Origin: Cypionkella sp.
GTDB taxonomy: Bacteria > Pseudomonadota > Alphaproteobacteria > Rhodobacterales > Rhodobacteraceae
Assembly (NCBI RefSeq): GCF_028290025.1
Contig: NZ_JAQGKQ010000112.1
Coordinates: forward strand, 62,001-126,000
Direction of reading: 5' to 3'
Length of the DNA: 64,000 nucleotides
Below the pieces are notes generated by a model. It did not search any database and had not been told where the DNA came from. It saw only the letters and a list, made by a program, of their open reading frames with translations. Position numbers and translations under genes: made by a program. Of the stretch, positions 54,677-63,011 are shown one piece after another; the first letter of the stretch is position 1; each line of letters begins with the position of its first letter.

Positions 54677-55654
54677 ATGACCCGGACCGTCATAGAATCT
54701 AAGACAAAAACCGTGATCATCGGTTTTGACGAACCCTTCTGCGTGATCGGTGAACGTATCAACCCAACGGGTCGCAAAAAGCTCGCAGCCGAGATGGAAG
54801 CTGGCAATTTTGAAACCGTTCTGCGCGACGCGCTAGAGCAGGTCGCCTGCGGTGCCAACGTTCTCGACGTGAATTCGGGCGCGGTATTTACCAACAAAAT
54901 GGCCGAAGATCCGCGCTACGCTGACAACAATTTCGTCGAGCCGCCGTTGATGCGCGAATTAATCTTGCGCATTCAGGCGATTGTGGATGTGCCCTTATGC
55001 ATCGACAGCTCGGTCCCGGGCGCGTTGGAGGCTGGTTTAATGGCCTGCGAGGGCCGTCCGCTTTTGAACTCGGTGACGGGCGAAGAAGACCGGATGGAGT
55101 TGGTTCTGCCGCTGGTGAAGAAATACAACGTTCCAGTTGTCGCTATTTCCAACGACGATACCGGCATTTCGCAAGACCCGGACGTGCGGTTTGAAGTGGC
55201 GCGCAAAATTGTGCAGCGCGCGGCGGATTTCGGCATCCCGGCGCATGATATCGTGGTTGATCCGCTGGTGATGCCCGTGGGTGCTATGGGCACGGCTGGT
55301 CAACAGGTGTTCGCCTTGGTGCGGCGTCTGCGCGAAGAACTTGGCGTCAACACCACTTGCGGCGCGTCGAACATCTCGTTCGGGCTGCCGCACCGCCACG
55401 GCATCAACGCGGCGTTCCTGCCGATGGCGATTGGCGCGGGGATGACGAGCGCCATTATGAACCCGGTGCGGCAGGTTGAGATGGAGGCCATTCGCGCCGC
55501 CAATTTCCTGATGAACCACGATGCCAATGGTGGCGAGTGGATCAGGTTTGCCAAGGTGCTGGAGGCTGTTGAGGCTGGCGCGACGTTTGCCGAGGCTTCT
55601 GCTGCGGCAACGGCGGCGACTTCGGGCCGTCGCGGTGGGCGTCGCGCGCGTTAA
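54677..55654 (+). CDS. Methyltetrahydrofolate:corrinoid methyltransferase (pterin-binding)
   Basis: This 325-residue protein has a DHPS-like pterin-binding barrel: IGERINPTGRKKLAAEMEAG, ACGANVLDVNSGAVFTNKMA, PLCIDSSVPGALEAGL, LLNSVTGEE and VVAISNDDTGI. Such enzymes (AcsE/MtgA type) move the methyl group between 5-methyl-THF and a corrinoid protein. No corrinoid protein gene lies in this cluster, so the partner is encoded elsewhere. From memory, Rhodobacteraceae relatives carry an extra segment of about 45 residues after AIMNPV that is lacking here. The tail is Arg/Gly-rich (SGRRGGRRAR). It follows the MTHFR gene by 2 bases. Confidence 0.88.
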   Translation: MTRTVIESKTKTVIIGFDEPFCVIGERINPTGRKKLAAEMEAGNFETVLRDALEQVACGANVLDVNSGAVFTNKMAEDPRYADNNFVEPPLMRELILRIQAIVDVPLCIDSSVPGALEAGLMACEGRPLLNSVTGEEDRMELVLPLVKKYNVPVVAISNDDTGISQDPDVRFEVARKIVQRAADFGIPAHDIVVDPLVMPVGAMGTAGQQVFALVRRLREELGVNTTCGASNISFGLPHRHGINAAFLPMAIGAGMTSAIMNPVRQVEMEAIRAANFLMNHDANGGEWIRFAKVLEAVEAGATFAEASAAATAATSGRRGGRRAR

Positions 55655-55675
55655 ACCGTTGGAATTAAAGGAAAG

Positions 55676-55702
55676 GGCCCGCAATCTGCGGGCCGTTTTT
55701 TT
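55676..55702 (+). terminator. Intrinsic terminator after the one-carbon cluster
   Basis: GGCCCGCA and TGCGGGCC form an 8-bp stem with a 3-base loop followed by GTTTTTTT. It ends the PF13769-MTHFR-methyltransferase transcript; its T run overlaps the stop of the convergent small gene at 55701. Confidence 0.93.
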
Positions 55703-55904
55703 AGCGGATGCGGCGGGTTAATTTCGCAGCTTGCCGCGCGCGATTCGCCATATCTTTGCCAGCGCGGGCCTGCTGGAGTTCTTCGGGACTCATATCTTGC
55801 GGCGATTTCCCTCGGCGAGCGGCATAATCGACACCCTTGTTGACGGCGGTATTGACCAACCGTCCCAACAGTTTGTTCAAGATCATCTGAATAATCCGGT
55901 CCAT
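55701..55904 (-). CDS. Small conserved-looking protein of unknown function
   Basis: The 67-residue product starts MDRIIQMILNKLLGRLVNTA, an amphipathic helix, and ends in a basic tail (DMANRARQAAKLTRRIR). It lies 4 bases after the scpB stop on the same strand, in the unit argS-SPOR-nagZ-scpA-scpB. The open frame extends upstream to 56060 inside scpB; I use the ATG at 55904 because it starts just after scpB. Small proteins at this position are common in Rhodobacteraceae, but no function is known to me. Confidence 0.7.
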   Translation of the reverse strand: MDRIIQMILNKLLGRLVNTAVNKGVDYAARRGKSPQDMSPEELQQARAGKDMANRARQAAKLTRRIR

Positions 55905-55908
55905 CAAC

Positions 55909-56550
55909 TCAATCCTCAAACAACTCGCTCTGCCCGGTGGTGGGCTGTTCTTCATCCTCAGATGGGGTCGATAGTCCACCCGGCAAGGGGCGGCTGTCAA
56001 GCAACCCAGCCGCGCGCAACTCTTTAAGGCCCGGCAGATCGCGGGCGGATTCAAGACCAAAGTGGTCGAGGAAATGGTCGGTCACCACGAAGGTCACCGG
56101 CCTGCCGGGGGTCATACGACGGCGGCCCAGCCTGATCCAATCGAGTTCCAGCAGTTGATCGACTGTGCCACGGCTGACCGCGACACCGCGAATTTCTTCA
56201 ATCTCGGCCCGAGTAACTGGTTGGTGGTAGGCGACAATCGCCAGCGTCTCAATCGCGGCGCGCGACAGCTTGCGCTGCTCGGCGGTTTCCTTTTGCATCA
56301 GATGCCCAAGGTCGGCGGCGGTGCGGAAGGCATAGGCATCGCCAACCTTGACCATATTCACCCCCCGCCCCTCGTAGCGGCGGCGCAGGGTCAGTAGGGC
56401 TTCGGCGGGATCGCAGCCATGTGGCATTCGCTTGACCAGTTCGGCCAAGGTCACGGGCTCGATTGAGGCGAACAGAATGGCCTCAACCATGCGTTCCTGT
56501 TCGCCCATCGGTGGCGCTTCGAACAGACTTTTCTCGATGGGATGGGTCAT
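55909..56550 (-). CDS. scpB: Segregation and condensation protein B
   Basis: ScpB is the kleisin-associated winged-helix subunit of the SMC-ScpAB condensin complex that organises the chromosome. The 213-residue protein has the two winged-helix domains: EQERMVEAILFASIEPVTLA, KLSRAAIETLAIVAYHQPVT, RAEIEEIRGVAVSRGTVDQL and RRMTPGRPVTFVVTDHFLDH. It overlaps scpA by 4 bases and is followed by a 67-residue gene. Confidence 0.95.
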   Translation of the reverse strand: MTHPIEKSLFEAPPMGEQERMVEAILFASIEPVTLAELVKRMPHGCDPAEALLTLRRRYEGRGVNMVKVGDAYAFRTAADLGHLMQKETAEQRKLSRAAIETLAIVAYHQPVTRAEIEEIRGVAVSRGTVDQLLELDWIRLGRRRMTPGRPVTFVVTDHFLDHFGLESARDLPGLKELRAAGLLDSRPLPGGLSTPSEDEEQPTTGQSELFED

Positions 56551-57344
56551 TGTTCGACGCGCCGGATCATCAGGGGGGCAAAGACCTCGCCTTGTTTGAT
56601 CTGCACTTGGCCGCGCTTTGCCATCTCTAAAATCGCGGCGAAATGGGCGGCTGTGGCCGAACGCCGCCGCGCTGGTGAGACTTCCCAGCCGTCAGGCATA
56701 AAGCTGGTCAGGTCTGACCATTCACCGGCATATCCGAGCAGGCTGCGCATCCGTTCCAGCGCGTCCTCCATGGTATAGACGTCTTTGCGATCAAAGGCGT
56801 AGGGACGAAACTCGTCCCGGGTGCGGGTGCGGGCGTAGGCGCGCATCAGATCGAGCAGAGTGGCGGTGTAGCTGACGGTGACCTTACGCGTGACGTCTTC
56901 AGGCACACCGCGCGCGAAGAAATCGCGACCCAACTGATCGCGGCCCATCAGGCGGGCGGCGGCCTCTCGCATCGCTGACAGGCGTTCAAGCTGGAAGGCC
57001 AAATGCATGGCGAGATCTTCGGCAGACGGCCCAGCCTCGCCGGGTTCGGGCGGCAGCAGCAGGCGCGATTTCAGAAAGGCGAGCCAAGCGGCCATTACCA
57101 GATAATCAGCGGCGAGTTCGATGCGCAGAGTGACCGCACGCTGCACGAAAATCAGGTATTGCTCGGCCAGTTGCAGCACGGAAATCTTGCGCAGATCGAC
57201 CTTTTGGGTGCGCGACAGCATCAAAAGCAGGTCGAGCGGGCCTTCAAAACCATCGACATCAATGATCAAGGCTTCCGAGGCCAGCCTTTCAGCAGCCGGA
57301 ATACGCTCGGGTGCATTCCAATCGTCGCGATCTTGTTCAGCCAT
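56547..57344 (-). CDS. scpA: Segregation and condensation protein A
   Basis: ScpA is the kleisin subunit bridging the SMC heads. The 265-residue protein has the N-terminal kleisin motif GFEGPLDLLLMLSRTQKVDL (about residue 33-52), then AEQYLIFVQRAVTLRIELAA and the C-terminal winged helix (RSATAAHFAAILEMAKRGQV). It overlaps nagZ upstream by 8 bases and scpB downstream by 4, so all three are coupled. The nagZ-scpA-scpB order is conserved in many alphaproteobacteria. Confidence 0.95.
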   Translation of the reverse strand: MAEQDRDDWNAPERIPAAERLASEALIIDVDGFEGPLDLLLMLSRTQKVDLRKISVLQLAEQYLIFVQRAVTLRIELAADYLVMAAWLAFLKSRLLLPPEPGEAGPSAEDLAMHLAFQLERLSAMREAAARLMGRDQLGRDFFARGVPEDVTRKVTVSYTATLLDLMRAYARTRTRDEFRPYAFDRKDVYTMEDALERMRSLLGYAGEWSDLTSFMPDGWEVSPARRRSATAAHFAAILEMAKRGQVQIKQGEVFAPLMIRRVEQ

Positions 57345-58344
57345 GTGCGCCTTCGCCCAGCAAGCTTGAAAATTCGGCTTTCAGGGCGACGATGTCAACG
57401 GATTTTGCCGGGCGGCGTTGGGCGAGCGCCGCTGTGGCACGGGCGCGGGCGGCTTCGGTCATCGTGCCTGCGGCGGTCGCGACCTCTAGCATTTCCGCCA
57501 TATCGCCCTTGCAATGCAGCGCAATATCGCAGCCAGCGGCGATGGAACGCGCTGTGCGTTGGCCCAAGGTGCCTTCCAGCGCCTGCATGTTCAGATCGTC
57601 GGTCATCAGCAGCCCTTTGAAGCCGATCTCGTCGCGGATGGCTTGGATCATCGCGGGCGATTGTGTGGCGGGCAGGCTGTCATAGGCCGAGAAAATGATA
57701 TGCGCGGTCATCGCCATTGGCAGGTCGGCAAGCGCGCGGAATGGCGCGAAATCGGTGGCGTTCAGCGTGGCGCGGTCGGTCGTAACGGTGGGCAAATCTA
57801 GGTGGGTGTCGTTGATAGATCGGCCGTGGCCGGGCATGTGTTTGACGACGGGCAGCACGCCCATTTCAAGATGTGCATCGGCAACGGCGCGGGCGATTTT
57901 GGTCACGGTCGCGGCGTCTTGGCCGTAGCAGCGATTGCGTAGAAACGGATGCGTGCGTGGCCCGCCGATATCGGCGACGGGGGCGCAGTTGGCATCAATG
58001 CCGACCGCGCGCAGTTCAGCGGCTATGACCATTGAACGCAGCGCCATCGCATGTGCGGCGTTCGCGCCTGCCTGCTCGACGGTATCGAGCGGGGCAGCCC
58101 ATTCGCTCCAATAGGGAGCGCGCAGACGTTGCACACGACCGCCCTCTTGATCGACTAAGATCGGCGCATAGCGGCCCACCGAGTCGCGCAATTCAGCGGT
58201 CAAACGGCTGAGCTGTTGAGGATTAGCAACGTTTCTGGCGAAGATGATGAAGCCTAGTGGGTCATAATCGCGAAAGAAATCTCGTTCGGCGGCGGTCAGG
58301 CTTAGCCCTTCGCAGCCGAAAATTGCCGCTCCAGAGCCGATCAT
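57337..58344 (-). CDS. nagZ: Beta-N-acetylhexosaminidase (peptidoglycan recycling)
   Basis: The 335-residue GH3 enzyme releases GlcNAc from anhydro-muropeptides in the cytoplasm. The NagZ signature KHMPGHGRSINDTHLDLP (about residue 175) holds the catalytic histidine, and the nucleophile Asp lies in LLMTDDLNMQAL (about 250). No signal peptide is seen, as expected for cytosolic recycling. It overlaps the SPOR-domain gene by 4 bases and scpA by 8. Confidence 0.95.
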   Translation of the reverse strand: MIGSGAAIFGCEGLSLTAAERDFFRDYDPLGFIIFARNVANPQQLSRLTAELRDSVGRYAPILVDQEGGRVQRLRAPYWSEWAAPLDTVEQAGANAAHAMALRSMVIAAELRAVGIDANCAPVADIGGPRTHPFLRNRCYGQDAATVTKIARAVADAHLEMGVLPVVKHMPGHGRSINDTHLDLPTVTTDRATLNATDFAPFRALADLPMAMTAHIIFSAYDSLPATQSPAMIQAIRDEIGFKGLLMTDDLNMQALEGTLGQRTARSIAAGCDIALHCKGDMAEMLEVATAAGTMTEAARARATAALAQRRPAKSVDIVALKAEFSSLLGEGAHG

Positions 58345-59411
58345 TTTTGCGCAACCGGGATGCAGGAGGCGTTTTGCGCCAGCATCGCGGCGCAGAATTG
58401 GCGCGCGACGTCTTCATCGGCAAAACCATGCGCGCGCAGGCGGTAGAAGGTGCGACCACCGCTTTGCGCCGATTGCACGACCATGGCTTTCGAAGGGATC
58501 AGATCGGGGAAATCGGTTTGCAACCGGGTCCATTCGGCGCGGGCGCTTGCCTCATCGTCGAAAGCACCGAGTTGGACGAGACGGGTACCAGCTGGAATGG
58601 TCGCAGGGTCGATTTCGGCGACGGCCGTAGCGGCAGTTACCGCAGCATCGGCGGCTGCTTCGGCCGGCACTTCGACCGGAGCTTCCGCATTGGCAGCGAC
58701 GGGTTCAACAGCGCCCACCGGAGCGGCACTGGCGGCGGCAGGACGCGTCTTGGGGCGCATCGACATCGCTGCAGGCAGTGCGGCAAGTTCAGTCGCGGCA
58801 GGATCGGCCTCATCGCCTTCGGCCAAAGCTGCTGCTAATGCTGCCGCAACAGCATCTTCCTGCGTTTTCGGCAAAGGAGCGGTGACCGCTAGACTATTGT
58901 TATCAATCGAAGTTTTCGCAGGCATAGCCTCTGCTGTCGCAACCGGAGCGATCTCAATCGGCGTAAGATCAACTTCACCCACGGGAGCAGGCGCGGCGGC
59001 GGTATCGCTGGCCGCCGGAGCGTCTTTCGGCAAAGCAGATAGCTCTGCCATTCCGGCCTGATCTTCATCCGTCAACGTGACTTCTTTGGGTGCAAGGGTC
59101 AGCTTATCGGGCAACGGCAAAGCGGTGCCAGCGGCGGCAACGGCGTTCACCGACAGACCTTGGTGCATCGCCACATCGCCACCGGGATTGTCGGGCGCGA
59201 TCCGCAGCGGGCCTTCCAGCGCGCGCACCACCGGTATGCCTGACACATCGCGCACCGCCAGTTTGTAACCCCAAACGCCAAGCCCGATCACCAAAGCCAG
59301 CGAGCATACCGCGCCGCCAATGTTGACAAACGCCAGCGTCCGACCCGTAAGCGGCCCTGTGCTACGTTCGGCATAACCACCGTCGAACTCATCGAAATCC
59401 ACATCCGCCAT
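58341..59411 (-). CDS. SPOR-domain membrane protein
   Basis: This 356-residue protein has one membrane helix near the N-terminus (LAFVNIGGAVCSLALVIGLG), a long Ala/Pro/Val-rich periplasmic linker and a C-terminal SPOR domain (LVQLGAFDDEASARAEWTRL, YRLRAHGFADEDVARQF). SPOR domains bind denuded septal glycan, so it likely acts at the division site. The ATG at 59411 (MADVDFDEF) has GAGG upstream; an in-frame ATG at 59489 lies closer to the argS stop but lacks a well-placed ribosome site. It overlaps nagZ by 4 bases. Confidence 0.88.
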   Translation of the reverse strand: MADVDFDEFDGGYAERSTGPLTGRTLAFVNIGGAVCSLALVIGLGVWGYKLAVRDVSGIPVVRALEGPLRIAPDNPGGDVAMHQGLSVNAVAAAGTALPLPDKLTLAPKEVTLTDEDQAGMAELSALPKDAPAASDTAAAPAPVGEVDLTPIEIAPVATAEAMPAKTSIDNNSLAVTAPLPKTQEDAVAAALAAALAEGDEADPAATELAALPAAMSMRPKTRPAAASAAPVGAVEPVAANAEAPVEVPAEAAADAAVTAATAVAEIDPATIPAGTRLVQLGAFDDEASARAEWTRLQTDFPDLIPSKAMVVQSAQSGGRTFYRLRAHGFADEDVARQFCAAMLAQNASCIPVAQK

Positions 59412-59496
59412 GTCTTGCCTCGCGTGCAAGGGCGATACATGCCACCCCTGCTTGTTATTTTGCCCATTCCGGTCAGGCTGGTTTGACATAGGCACG

Positions 59497-61242
59497 TCAG
59501 CGCATTTCCTCAACCGGAGTGACGCCAAGGATACCAAGCCCAGCCGAAATCACAACGCCCGTGGCACGCGCTAGGGCGATTTTCGCCGAAGATGTTGCCG
59601 CATTGCCGTCCTGGATGAAGCGCAGGCTGGTGTCATCGTTGCCTTTGTTCCACAAACTGTGGAACTCCGAGGCGAGTTCATAGAGGTAAAACGCGATACG
59701 ATGTGGCTCGTTGGCCTTTGCAGCGATCTCAACCAAGCGCGGCCATTCGGCGAGTTTTTTCGCCATTTCGATCTCGGCAGGATGGCCAAGGATCGCGAGA
59801 TCAGCGTTTGCCAAAGCCGCATCGCTGCAATCAATCCCAGCCTCACGCGATTTGCGAAGCACCGAGTTGATGCGGGCATTGGCGTATTGCACGTAGAACA
59901 CCGGGTTGTCTTTGGATTGCTCCAACACCTTGGCAAAGTCGAAATCCAAGGTCACGTCGTTCTTGCGGGTCAGCATCATAAAGCGGGTCACATCCGCGCC
60001 CGCTTGTTCGACCACATCGCGCAAGGTCACAAACGTCCCCGCCCGCTTTGACATCTTGAACGGCTCGCCGTTTTTATACAGCTTCACCAGCTGCACCAGT
60101 TTGATATCCAACGGAACTTTGCCATTCGACAACGCCGAAACCGCAGCCTTCATCCGCTTGACATAGCCACCGTGGTCGGCGCCGAAAATGTCGATCAGCT
60201 CATCAAAGCCGCGCTGCACTTTGTTGTAGTGGTAGGCGATATCGGGGGCGAAATAGGTCCATGAACCATCCGATTTCATCACCGGGCGGTCTACATCATC
60301 GCCATGCGCGGTCGAGCGGAACAGGGTTTGGATGCGGGGTTCCCAATCGTCGAGGGTCTTGCCTTTTGGCGGCTCTAGCGTGCCTTCATAGATCAGGTCC
60401 ATATCGCGCAGGGCTTGAATGGCAGCCTCAATCTGGCCAGTGCCGTAAAGCGCCTTCTCGGATGAATACACGTCCATCTTGACGCCCAAGGCCGCCAGAT
60501 CGCCGCGAATTTCTTCCATCATCATCTCAGAGGCGATCTCGCGGATATCGGCGAGCCAGACTTCCTCGCCTTTATCCAGCAAGGTCGTGCCGAATTTCGC
60601 CTTCAAAGCCTCACCGACCGGGATCAAGTAATCGCCGGGATAAAGCCCCTCGCGGATTTCAGGCTCCAGCCCATTCGCCTCGCGGTAGCGTTCATAGGCC
60701 GAGCGCGCCAGGACATCGACCTGCGCGCCACCGTCGTTGATGTAATACTCGCGCGTCACATTCCAGCCAGTATAGGCGAGCAGGCGCGCCAGAGCATCAC
60801 CTACCACGGCACCCCTCACATGGCCGACATGCATCGGTCCGGTGGGGTTGGCCGAGACAAACTCGACGTTGACTTTACGCCCCGCCCCGGCGCTGGATTT
60901 GCCAAAATCCAAGCCTTCGGTGAGGGCAGCTTTCACCACGCCCTGCCAGACATTCGCCGCCAACCGCAGGTTCAAGAACCCCGGCCCTGCCACTTCGACA
61001 GCCGTTACGCGGGGGTCGAGGCTCAGCTTCTCGGCCAGCGCGGTTGCAATCGCGCGCGGCTGCATTCCGGCGGGTTTCGCCAGCACCATAGCCGCATTGG
61101 TTGCCATATCGCCATGCGCCGGATCGCGCGGCGGCTCGACTGCTACTTGGGCAAGTTCAAGGCCAGCGGGCAACACGCCCTCAGCGGCCAACGCCGTCAG
61201 GCTATCGGTCACCAAGGTGCGGATTTCGGCAAAGAGGTTCAT
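59497..61242 (-). CDS. argS: Arginyl-tRNA synthetase
   Basis: This class I synthetase charges tRNA-Arg. The 581-residue protein has the N-terminal Add1 domain ([20 protein letters not shown]), the HIGH-type motif in [18 protein letters not shown], the KMSK motif in [20 protein letters not shown] and the DALR anticodon domain ([18 protein letters not shown]). The ATG at 61242 (MNLFAEIR) is chosen. Its leader contains a 7-bp inverted repeat near the ribosome site. It heads the unit argS-SPOR-nagZ-scpAB. Confidence 0.97.
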   Translation of the reverse strand: MNLFAEIRTLVTDSLTALAAEGVLPAGLELAQVAVEPPRDPAHGDMATNAAMVLAKPAGMQPRAIATALAEKLSLDPRVTAVEVAGPGFLNLRLAANVWQGVVKAALTEGLDFGKSSAGAGRKVNVEFVSANPTGPMHVGHVRGAVVGDALARLLAYTGWNVTREYYINDGGAQVDVLARSAYERYREANGLEPEIREGLYPGDYLIPVGEALKAKFGTTLLDKGEEVWLADIREIASEMMMEEIRGDLAALGVKMDVYSSEKALYGTGQIEAAIQALRDMDLIYEGTLEPPKGKTLDDWEPRIQTLFRSTAHGDDVDRPVMKSDGSWTYFAPDIAYHYNKVQRGFDELIDIFGADHGGYVKRMKAAVSALSNGKVPLDIKLVQLVKLYKNGEPFKMSKRAGTFVTLRDVVEQAGADVTRFMMLTRKNDVTLDFDFAKVLEQSKDNPVFYVQYANARINSVLRKSREAGIDCSDAALANADLAILGHPAEIEMAKKLAEWPRLVEIAAKANEPHRIAFYLYELASEFHSLWNKGNDDTSLRFIQDGNAATSSAKIALARATGVVISAGLGILGVTPVEEMR

Positions 61243-61252
61243 TTGATCAATT

Positions 61253-61294
61253 CCTGTCTCGTTGGTGCGGGCATGCCAGAGCAAGCAAGACAGG
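61253..61294 (-). promoter_or_regulatory. Inverted repeat near the argS ribosome site
   Basis: CCTGTCT (61253-61259) and AGACAGG (61288-61294) are perfect inverted arms 28 bases apart. On the argS strand the arm nearest the gene contains the AGGAA ribosome site that lies 9 bases before the start codon, so pairing would hide it. The loop is long, which weakens the case. Confidence 0.35.
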
Positions 61295-61330
61295 TCAAGG
61301 ACAGCCCCGGAATTGGACCGGTTTAGCAGG

Positions 61331-61816
61331 CTAGTTTTGCTCGGAACGCCAATCGTCCAAGGCGGGATTGGAGTCAGAGGCTGCGGTCGGGGGGTTCAAC
61401 CCTGCTGGCACGCCTACAGGTCGATTGCGAAAGTAATGTGTCTCGCGCGCGCCGAAATAGAACGCGACCACGGCGCCAAGAAGCCACCACAACGGCTCCG
61501 GCACCGCATTCAGCCCCACCATGCGCAGCGCGAAATCTGGGGGATCAACCATCGCATAGACAAACAGGCCAATGGTGCCAAAGGCCAGCAATGGGCGCGG
61601 CAGGCGGTTTAACCCGTTGACCAAGCGATCAAACCAACTGCCCGAGGCATTGCTGAACTCATCGCCAAATTGCTCTAAAGCTGCCGCCTGAGCTTGTGCT
61701 GACAATTCCATCCGCTTGGTGGCAGACGGAGTGAAGACCTCCGCCAGCCCCTTTGCTGCATCGCCCAACGCCGCGACCGCACCCGGAGCGTTCAAAACTG
61801 TGCCAATCAACCCCAT
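61331..61816 (-). CDS. GTA-type holin (3TM, PF11351-like)
   Basis: The 161-residue protein has a soluble N-terminal part and membrane segments in the second half ([40 protein letters not shown]), matching the GTA_holin_3TM family. Holins puncture the inner membrane and let endolysin reach the wall. It overlaps the endolysin gene by 10 bases. In Rhodobacter capsulatus an endolysin/holin pair, separate from the capsid cluster, releases gene transfer agent; this pair beside argS has the same composition. The Pro/Asn-rich tail is soluble. Confidence 0.85.
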   Translation of the reverse strand: MGLIGTVLNAPGAVAALGDAAKGLAEVFTPSATKRMELSAQAQAAALEQFGDEFSNASGSWFDRLVNGLNRLPRPLLAFGTIGLFVYAMVDPPDFALRMVGLNAVPEPLWWLLGAVVAFYFGARETHYFRNRPVGVPAGLNPPTAASDSNPALDDWRSEQN

Positions 61817-62418
61817 GTCGCCACCCTCGCATGATGTTGCGCATCGGTGAGCCGATACTTCGGTGCCATAAATTCCTCCGCCCGAGTGATCCAGCCACCC
61901 TTGCCGCCATCGCGTTTGCGGGCATATTTCCGGCTGGCCGGACGCATATCGGCGAGCGCATAATAGTAATTGCGCCGCGAAATTGCGTAGGCATCGGCTA
62001 TATGGCTCGGGGCGGCTTCGGCGGCCATTTGTGCTGCGCGAATGGTCAGCGGGCCGATCTGACCATCGGCGTCGCAGGGAAAACCCATGCTGGTCAACAA
62101 TCGTTGCAACACCTTCACCGCATTCGTCCCGGCATTGACATACATATCGAAGACCGAAGCCTGCAAGCTTTCGGGCAGAGCGCCAATGCCAGTGCGGCGG
62201 TAGTAATGTTCTACATATATATCAACGGCTTGGGTGGGTGTGAGCGCCCGCACGTCGGCCACGTCGATGCGGGTGTCGCGGGTGATATCAATCCCCAGTC
62301 GGCGCAGCGTATTGAGGGTGACGCCGTGATTGGTAGCGCCTCCCGGATCATCCGGGTCGTTCACAAAGCCGCCCTCGCGAGCGACAATCTCAACCGCCAA
62401 ATCTTGCACAGATTTCAT
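61807..62418 (-). CDS. GTA-type endolysin (GH108 muramidase with PG_binding_3)
   Basis: This 203-residue lysozyme-like enzyme has the GH108 active-site motif AREGGFVNDPDDPGGATNHG (catalytic Glu at about residue 15), followed by TLRRLGIDITRDTR and a C-terminal PG_binding_3 domain (GFPCDADGQIGPLTIRAAQM). It cuts murein glycan for cell lysis, with the holin encoded next to it. There is no signal peptide, so it needs the holin. The ribosome site lies inside a 9-bp hairpin that would hold translation back. Confidence 0.9.
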   Translation of the reverse strand: MKSVQDLAVEIVAREGGFVNDPDDPGGATNHGVTLNTLRRLGIDITRDTRIDVADVRALTPTQAVDIYVEHYYRRTGIGALPESLQASVFDMYVNAGTNAVKVLQRLLTSMGFPCDADGQIGPLTIRAAQMAAEAAPSHIADAYAISRRNYYYALADMRPASRKYARKRDGGKGGWITRAEEFMAPKYRLTDAQHHARVATWG

Positions 62419-62420
62419 CG

Positions 62421-62449
62421 CATCTCCCCTTGAATTGTCGGGGGAGATG
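62421..62449 (-). promoter_or_regulatory. Hairpin that hides the endolysin ribosome site
   Basis: On the gene strand CATCTCCCC pairs perfectly with GGGGAGATG (9 bp, 11-base loop). The 3' arm contains the ribosome site GGGGAG and ends two bases before the ATG of the endolysin. The stem also holds an ATG out of frame with the gene (ATG CGA TGA), whose stop overlaps the true start. It may be a translational lock or a protein operator. Confidence 0.65.
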
Positions 62450-62549
62450 CTGGGGCCAAAGGGTTAATCTGCCGCTATGCAACCGCACGGCACTAGCCGC
62501 CAAAAAACTGAAATTGGCAATGCTTACGCGCGCAAAACCAGCTAGCGCA

Positions 62550-63002
62550 TTACTTTTGCGGTGCTACGTAAACGCCTTGCGCTTTCAAAGCGTCAACAAC
62601 TTCTTTCGGCATGTAATTTTCATCATGCTTGGCAAGAATTTCGGAGGCTATGAAGGTGCCGTCCTGCATCTCTCCGGTGCCGACCATGCCTGCACCTTCG
62701 GCGAAAAGATCGGGCAGCACTCCGGTAAATTTCACCGGAACCGTCTTGTTGGTGTCGGTGACGCTGAAGGTGATTGTCTCACCCTGCCCCCGCATCAATG
62801 TGCCCTTTTGCACCAGCCCGCCAATGCGAAACACCTCACCCGCGCGCGGCGGATCGGTCAGAACTTGGCTGGGAGAGCGAAAGAAGTTAATGCCGTCGCG
62901 CATGGCATAGCCGACCAGCGCGGTTGAGGCCGCAAGCAGCACAAACGCGAACAGGATCAACTGCACGCGCCCACGTTTTTTTAGCCCCTTTAACCCAGCC
63001 AT
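62550..63002 (-). CDS. ccmE: Cytochrome c maturation haem chaperone CcmE
   Basis: CcmE carries haem to apocytochrome c in the periplasm. The 150-residue protein has an N-terminal membrane anchor (VQLILFAFVLLAASTALVGY), an OB-fold (FRIGGLVQKGTLMRGQGETI) and the haem-binding histidine in LAKHDENYMPKEV (about residue 123). It follows argC by 9 bases on the same strand, so argC-ccmE is probably one unit. Confidence 0.95.
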   Translation of the reverse strand: MAGLKGLKKRGRVQLILFAFVLLAASTALVGYAMRDGINFFRSPSQVLTDPPRAGEVFRIGGLVQKGTLMRGQGETITFSVTDTNKTVPVKFTGVLPDLFAEGAGMVGTGEMQDGTFIASEILAKHDENYMPKEVVDALKAQGVYVAPQK

Positions 63003-63011
63003 ATCAGCCTC

